Made by a program: the position numbers and the translations under genes | The notes under the pieces: model-generated | Seen by the model: only the letters and a program-made list of their open reading frames with translations | Databases searched by the model: none | Told to the model about the DNA's origin: nothing | Part shown: one piece after another, positions 33,760 through 37,357 of the stretch | Layout of the letters: the number at the start of each line of letters is the position of its first letter | How positions within the stretch are numbered: position 1 is the first letter of the stretch | Assembly (NCBI RefSeq): GCF_014534655.1 | Contig: NZ_JACVVD010000023.1 | Coordinates: forward strand, 1-37,357 | Direction of reading: 5' to 3' | From: Paenibacillus sedimenti | Lineage (GTDB): Bacteria; Bacillota; Bacilli; Paenibacillales; NBRC-103111 | DNA: 37,357 nt

Positions 33760-34017
33760 TTGCCTAATCCTCTCAATGAGCCCACTCAATTTCAAAAACA
33801 GCTTCGGTTGCAAAAAGCCCGGAGCCTATTGTTAATGGAGTCGGCGGATGCTACTGAGGTTGCATATAGGGCTGGATATGAAAGTGCATCTCAGTTTAGT
33901 CGTGAATATTCTCGTATGTTTGGTTTTCCCCCCAAGGCGGACATAAAGCGACTGAAGGAGACCTTTGAGCAAATAGAGAGGAATACAGATCAAATTTTCG
34001 TTGGGACACTCACCTAA
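33760..34017 (+). pseudogene. AraC-family C-terminal fragment
   Basis: Reads FQKQLRLQKARSLLLMESAD, ATEVAYRAGYESASQFSREY and SRMFGFPPKADIKRLKE, the second half of an AraC DNA-binding domain. Upstream, MSPL lies in another frame (one base missing near 33790), and the ligand domain and first HTH are gone. Relic. Confidence 0.75.
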
Positions 34018-34088
34018 TAAAGAGTGAAATTGATGACAGACTATTCAACGGGAAACCATAGTGCAACTTAAAATACAAGGCAGCCGCG

Positions 34089-34652
34089 TTGCAGCATTGT
34101 TCCATTTATGGAGCATATGCAAATTACCTTGCTTCGTGTCCACAACGTCAAAAATTCGACAATACAGGAGAAGATCTGGAGGATTTGATCTCGATAGGGA
34201 CGATCGGATTGATCAAAGCGATCGAATCGTTCTCGCCTAACAAGGGCACGAAGCTGGCGACATTTGCGGCGCGTTGTATCGAGAACGAGATCCTGATGCA
34301 TCTGCGTTCGTTGAAGAAAACGCGCAAGGATGTGTCCTTGCATGACCCGATCGGAACGGATAAAGAGGGGAATGAGATTACGTTGATCGACATCCTCGGT
34401 ACGGAAGCTGATGATGTCGTGGATAAGGTGCAGCTGAAGATTGAGAAGTCGAAGATCTATAAAAATTTAGATATACTGGATGATCGTGAGAAAGAAGTCG
34501 TGGTGGGCAGGTTCGGGCTGGAACTTGGTGGGGAAGAGCGGACGCAGCGGGAGATTGCGAAGGAGCTGGGGATTTCGCGGTCCTATGTGTCTCGGATTGA
34601 GAAGCGGGCGCTCATGAAGCTGTATCATGAGTTTTATAAGGCGAAGCGGTGA
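34089..34652 (+). CDS. N-terminally truncated SigK-like sigma factor (copy 2)
   Basis: From KFDNTGEDLEDLISIG to the end (EFYKAKR) the protein is identical to the copies at 10342 and 36616, while many codons differ synonymously. It covers SigK regions 2.2-2.4 and 4. The shared N-terminal peptide (TLLxVHNVK) is present as DNA, but one A is missing in the AAAAAA run near 34152, so that part is out of frame. The open frame instead extends to TTG 34089, whose RBS is poor. A perfect 11-bp terminator follows at 34697. The start and expression are therefore less certain than for the other two copies. Confidence 0.7.
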   Translation: MQHCSIYGAYANYLASCPQRQKFDNTGEDLEDLISIGTIGLIKAIESFSPNKGTKLATFAARCIENEILMHLRSLKKTRKDVSLHDPIGTDKEGNEITLIDILGTEADDVVDKVQLKIEKSKIYKNLDILDDREKEVVVGRFGLELGGEERTQREIAKELGISRSYVSRIEKRALMKLYHEFYKAKR

Positions 34653-34696
34653 GCTATCTCAGTTTAAAAATTAAACTTATCATCAGATAGGTTAGA

Positions 34697-34740
34697 AAAT
34701 ATCTGCCTTAGGCAAAGCTCGGGGCAGATATTTACTTTGG
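34697..34740 (+). terminator. Terminator after sigK copy 2
   Basis: Perfect 11-bp arms AAATATCTGCC (34697-34707) and GGCAGATATTT (34723-34733) lie 45 bases after the stop. This is good evidence that the copy is, or was, a transcription unit of its own. Confidence 0.65.
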
Positions 34741-34838
34741 AAAACTAGTACAAGCTGCTGATTATTTACCTGATTGTTCACTAGGTTTCATGTCTAAAGT
34801 ATATTAAGAACTAACGTTCTTCTAATGGGTGGAGAAAA

Positions 34839-34913
34839 ATGATTCGTGAAAATAAGAAAATAGCAAAAATGAAGAAACGTAACTTTTGTGCATTATTTAT
34901 TCTGTGCAACTAA
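34839..34913 (+). CDS. Possible 24-residue basic peptide
   Basis: ATG 34839 follows GGTGGAG at 34828-34834 and reads MIRENKKIAKMKKRNFCALF, then ILCN and stop. A terminator hairpin begins at the stop codon. A short basic, hydrophobic-tailed peptide with its own RBS and terminator could be a small membrane peptide; equally it could be chance. Confidence 0.3.
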   Translation: MIRENKKIAKMKKRNFCALFILCN

Positions 34914-34942
34914 TAGCCGCGGCATTTGCCGTGGCTTATTTA
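34912..34942. terminator. Hairpin, probably bidirectional terminator
   Basis: Arms AATAGCCGCGGCA and TGCCGTGGCTTATT (one bulge, one G-U) lie between the short peptide and the reverse-strand hypothetical gene, with T/A-rich flanks. Confidence 0.55.
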
Positions 34943-34968
34943 GGTTGCAAAAAGAACGAATTAATAAT

Positions 34969-35220
34969 CTAGCATCGGTATAACTCATTGCTCGCACTAA
35001 TCAGTCTATCTACCAACATTTTTAGTATATCTTCAATATACACTTCAGCAATACTATTTGATCTTACAATGAGACTCTTTCCTAAGGGGGAAGATATTCT
35101 GAAGAATTCATATCCTTTCTTTATTACTTTAACCCTAGTATTTGACGGGATAACATATTCAACGTTATTGTCATTATCATCTAAGGAGTAATAGATAATT
35201 TCTTCAGTTGTTATATGCAT
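34969..35220 (-). CDS. Small hypothetical protein
   Basis: 83 residues. ATG 35220 (MHITTEEIIYYSLDDNDNNV) is chosen because TTGGAGATG lies about 6 bases upstream; the frame stays open to 35274. The body reads VKVIKKGYEFFRISSPLGKS and ends in a helical segment, IEDILKMLVDRLI. Strand-rich, acidic then amphipathic; no family recognised. Divergent from an XRE repressor gene, so it is probably regulated by it. Confidence 0.5.
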   Translation of the reverse strand: MHITTEEIIYYSLDDNDNNVEYVIPSNTRVKVIKKGYEFFRISSPLGKSLIVRSNSIAEVYIEDILKMLVDRLISASNELYRC

Positions 35221-35325
35221 CAAATCATCTCCAATTTTTGTAAGGTAAATCCTATTATAGCAGAATGGTCGCATAAAGCAACATTATTATATGAATTGGT
35301 TGCTCTTTGTGTCGGCTTTTATTTG

Positions 35326-35354
35326 TTGTTAGTTGCATCATGCGACTGTATAAT
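35326..35354 (+). promoter_or_regulatory. Promoter and operator of the XRE gene
   Basis: TTGTTA (35326-35331), a 17-base spacer and TATAAT (35349-35354) make a near-ideal vegetative promoter. The spacer contains the near-palindrome GTTGCAT-C-ATGCGAC (35332-35346), a likely operator for autorepression. Confidence 0.65.
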
Positions 35355-35394
35355 AAAATTGTGCTCTTACTTTCTTTATGATAGGAGGCTACTA

Positions 35395-35736
35395 GTGAAA
35401 GAATTACTGACTTCATTAAGGAAGAGTAAAAATTTATCCCAGTATGAAATGGCAGAGTTATTAAATATTCCAAGATCGACTTATGCTCAATATGAAGTAG
35501 GTAGAAGGCTTCCGGAAACTGAAACTTTAAAAAAACTTGCATTATTTCATAATATTTCAATTGATGAGTTACTGAATCTATCGGTTGATAATTCCAATAA
35601 AATAGATCTGACTTTTATTCTTTCAAACGATAAGTACATAATTACATTGAATGGAAAAGAAATGAGTATGAGCGATCGTATTAAATTAAAAGAGATGGTT
35701 ACTGTAATGTTTGGTCAGCAATATATGAATCAGTAA
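35395..35736 (+). CDS. XRE-family transcriptional repressor
   Basis: 113 residues. HTH domain at about 4-58: LLTSLRKSKNLSQYEMAELL, then NIPRSTYAQYEVGRRLPETE and TLKKLALFHNISIDELLNL. A short C-terminal part (YIITLNGKEMSMSDRIKLKE) is common in small phage-type or toxin–antitoxin-type repressors. GTG 35395 has AGGAGG at 35384-35389. A strong promoter with an internal palindrome lies upstream, and a terminator follows at 35747. Divergent from a small hypothetical gene. Confidence 0.88.
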   Translation: MKELLTSLRKSKNLSQYEMAELLNIPRSTYAQYEVGRRLPETETLKKLALFHNISIDELLNLSVDNSNKIDLTFILSNDKYIITLNGKEMSMSDRIKLKEMVTVMFGQQYMNQ

Positions 35737-35746
35737 GTCACTAAAG

Positions 35747-35775
35747 ACACTCCCAAAAGAGTGTTTTTCTTTTTC
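35747..35775 (+). terminator. Intrinsic terminator of the XRE gene
   Basis: Arms ACACTC (35747-35752) and GAGTGT (35759-35764) followed by TTTTCTTTTT. Confidence 0.8.
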
Positions 35776-35884
35776 AAATTTTTATTATTAAGCAGAGCAT
35801 TCGACAGTATGTGATACTAGGGATATTGTAAAATTCTAAGGTGGAATTAATTTTGGGCTTTATGGAGGTGGTGAGATAAATGTT

Positions 35885-36166
35885 ATGAGTCTAGAACATA
35901 CAGAAGTTGAAGAAACTTTCTTAGAAGAAATGCAACTGGAAAATGCCGGACGAGTAGATAGTAGATATGTTTATCTACCAATACATCGTTTGGGATTTGC
36001 AGAAATTAAAAATGAAGTAGTGTTTTATGTAGGGCTAAATGTTAGTCGAATCGAAGAATGTGGAGGACTTCCAATTGAGTGGGATGTAATAAAAGTAAGA
36101 CTAATGAATAATAAAGGAAAACTGATATGGTTAACAGTAAAAGAAGGTAAGATCGTTCCAGAATAA
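35885..36166 (+). CDS. Small hypothetical protein
   Basis: 93 residues, MSLEHTEVEETFLEEMQLEN followed by strands such as RYVYLPIHRLGFAEIKNEVV and PIEWDVIKVRLMNNKGKLIW. No signal or membrane segment. ATG 35885 has GGTGAG about 9 bases upstream, within a longer GGAGGTGGTGAG. AT-rich, like the neighbouring XRE gene, so both may belong to one small acquired segment. No family recognised. Confidence 0.5.
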   Translation: MSLEHTEVEETFLEEMQLENAGRVDSRYVYLPIHRLGFAEIKNEVVFYVGLNVSRIEECGGLPIEWDVIKVRLMNNKGKLIWLTVKEGKIVPE

Positions 36167-36615
36167 AATCTTAACTTTGAAAATAATATTATTTTTGGCG
36201 GTGCGTTCGAATATATCTCGAACGTACCTAGACCAAAAATAAACTAATATACATTTGGAGTTCAGACATAGTATGTGCATTTTTTGAATGAATACAGAAT
36301 AGATTATTTATTAAAGTACATTGTATGATAATTGAATCAAATTCAATTTATTTAGTCGTAATCATACTTGAAACTGTAAAGATTTGAATTAGAAAAATTA
36401 ATTATGAGGAAGCAATGCTATCTAAATAAAACGATGAAATATGAAAATCCCGAGGATCTGTATTGAGATTCCACGGGATTTACTTTTTTATTCTGATTTA
36501 ATCTTATCTACGATTAAATTAATCTTGTCCAACATACCTCAATCGCATGCCTAATTAAGCGTTCAACTTCTCTACCTGTGGAAAGATGTATGCCAAATAA
36601 GCGAAGGACGTTCAG
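36167..36615. other. AT-rich spacer before sigK copy 3
   Basis: No firm gene. It holds a hairpin CGTTCGA/TCGAACG near 36206-36227 and a terminator at 36445-36490. At 36508-36604 the reverse strand reads LRLFGIHLSTGREVERLIRH and then AIEVCWTRLI to a stop; this may be a fragment of an unknown protein ending against the sigK copy. Confidence 0.4.
36445..36490 (+). terminator. Intrinsic terminator
   Basis: Arms AAATCCCG (36445-36452) and CGGGATTT (36474-36481), then ACTTTTTTA. It lies about 280 bases after the small hypothetical gene. Confidence 0.65.
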
Positions 36616-37155
36616 ATGAAGAATTTTACCTTGCTTTGTGTCCATAACGTCAAAAAATTCGACAATACTGGAGAAGATTTGGAGGATTTGATCTCGATCG
36701 GGACGATCGGATTGATCAAGGCGATCGAGTCGTTCTCGCCTAATAAGGGTACGAAGCTGGCAACGTTTGCAGCGCGCTGTATCGAGAACGAGATCCTGAT
36801 GCATCTGCGGTCGCTGAAAAAAACGCGCAAGGATGTGTCCTTGCACGATCCGATCGGCACGGACAAAGAGGGGAATGAGATTACGTTGATCGATATCCTC
36901 GGTACGGAGGCCGACGATGTCGTGGATAAGGTGCAGCTGAAGATTGAGAAGTCGAAGATTTATAAAAATTTAGATATATTGGATGATCGGGAAAAAGAAG
37001 TAGTGGTGGGCAGGTTTGGGTTGGAGCTTGGTGGTGAGGAACGGACGCAGCGGGAGATTGCGAAGGAGTTGGGGATCTCGCGGAGTTATGTTTCAAGGAT
37101 TGAGAAGCGGGCGCTTATGAAGCTTTATCATGAGTTTTATAAGGCGAAGCGTTAA
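36616..37155 (+). CDS. N-terminally truncated SigK-like sigma factor (copy 3)
   Basis: 179 residues, MKNFTLLCVHNVKKFDNTGE and onward as SigK regions 2.2-2.4 and 4 (HTH TQREIAKELGISRSYVSRIE). It lacks the pro-sequence and first roughly 65 residues of SigK. ATG 36616 has GAAGGA at 36603-36608, 7 bases upstream. It shares with copy 1 the novel N-terminal peptide TLLCVHxVKK, so both derive from an already truncated ancestor. By hand count about 50 codons differ synonymously from copy 1, with no replacements from KFDNTGED to the end. No terminator was seen before the poor contig end. Confidence 0.8.
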   Translation: MKNFTLLCVHNVKKFDNTGEDLEDLISIGTIGLIKAIESFSPNKGTKLATFAARCIENEILMHLRSLKKTRKDVSLHDPIGTDKEGNEITLIDILGTEADDVVDKVQLKIEKSKIYKNLDILDDREKEVVVGRFGLELGGEERTQREIAKELGISRSYVSRIEKRALMKLYHEFYKAKR

Positions 37156-37203
37156 TAAGTTATCACAAATATTGAAGTTTTGGGGAATAACCGATTTACT
37201 ATT

Positions 37204-37240
37204 GTGTCGCGGATCGAGAAGCCGGGCGCTGATGAGGCGG
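37204..37240 (+). pseudogene. Scrap of a fourth sigK 3' end at the contig edge
   Basis: GTGTCGCGGATCGAGAAG, then a GCGCTGATGA stretch with one extra base, resembles the VSRIEKRALMK region at the end of the truncated sigK genes. It is followed by a long G run and low-complexity bases, so it is probably misassembled read sequence from another copy. Confidence 0.5.
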
Positions 37241-37247
37241 TGAAAAG

Positions 37248-37357
37248 AGAGGGGGGGGGGGGGGGGGGGGTAAAATGGAACCCAAATAATGGAAAAATTT
37301 AAAAAAAGTTTAAAGAGTGTGGGGACATTTTTTTAAAATTAATAAAAAACCGGGGGG
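37248..37357. other. Poor-quality contig end
   Basis: A run of about 20 G followed by A/T/G homopolymers and a closing GGGGGG. No gene is readable and it should not be trusted as biological sequence. Confidence 0.7.

Overview
The window reads as a contig from a Gram-positive endospore former, most like Paenibacillus or a close relative. The case rests on a GerA-type germinant receptor operon, a CdaS-type diadenylate cyclase, a SleL/YaaH-like LysM–GH18 spore protein, a BclA-like collagen protein, SigK-derived sigma genes, GGAGG-type ribosome binding sites and frequent TTG/GTG starts. It ends in poly-G and low-complexity bases that look like a poor contig end. No rRNA, tRNA or CRISPR array was seen.

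Layout. 1-2250: a leucine-rich-repeat protein and a small chorismate-mutase-like hypothetical. 2535-7046: two tandem paralogous LysM–GMC oxidoreductases, separated by a frameshifted XRE regulator and a small reverse-strand ORF, and followed by a truncated resolvase. 7563-10242: an HxlR regulator divergent from an NmrA-type NAD(P)-binding protein, then a winged-helix/SMI1-KNR4 protein. 10342-12545: the first truncated sigK copy, a dead IS1182 transposase, and remnants of a secreted protein and an HtrA/PDZ protease. 12591-14962: a CatE-like VOC protein, an SDR and a DUF2798-type membrane protein, divergent from a second HxlR regulator. 15344-19490: the SleL-like protein (frameshifted), CdaS, a decayed unknown gene and a multiply frameshifted lipoprotein esterase. 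19818-25316: a reverse-strand operon of response regulator, histidine kinase and membrane beta-propeller, facing two forward paralogous secreted proteins. 25447-26084: IS4 and IS3 remnants. 26474-27384: the collagen-like protein. 27533-29535: an SDR and its probable AraC regulator. 29827-33590: gerA-type operon in order A-C-B. 33760-37357: AraC fragment, second truncated sigK, small hypotheticals, XRE repressor, third truncated sigK and the poor contig end.

The strongest signal is a family of three sigK-derived genes lacking the pro-sequence and the first part of the sigma factor. From the motif KFDNTGED to the end the three proteins are identical. By hand count the first and third copies nevertheless differ at about 50 of about 165 codons, all synonymously. 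They share a 5' junction, two of them have a plausible RBS and start, and the contig ends in a scrap of a fourth copy. This looks like a retained, selected gene family rather than debris. Second is a perfect A-AAA-AAA heptamer that, by a -1 shift, would join a basic 34-residue N-terminus to the collagen-like protein. Others are two matching bipartite operators for the AraC regulator, a half-site shared by the two HxlR promoters, LysM-fused GMC oxidoreductases without signal peptides, and a dispersed multi-hairpin repeat.

Many genes here carry single-base frameshifts, often at homopolymers. Some may be sequencing errors rather than real inactivation, and each such entry says so.
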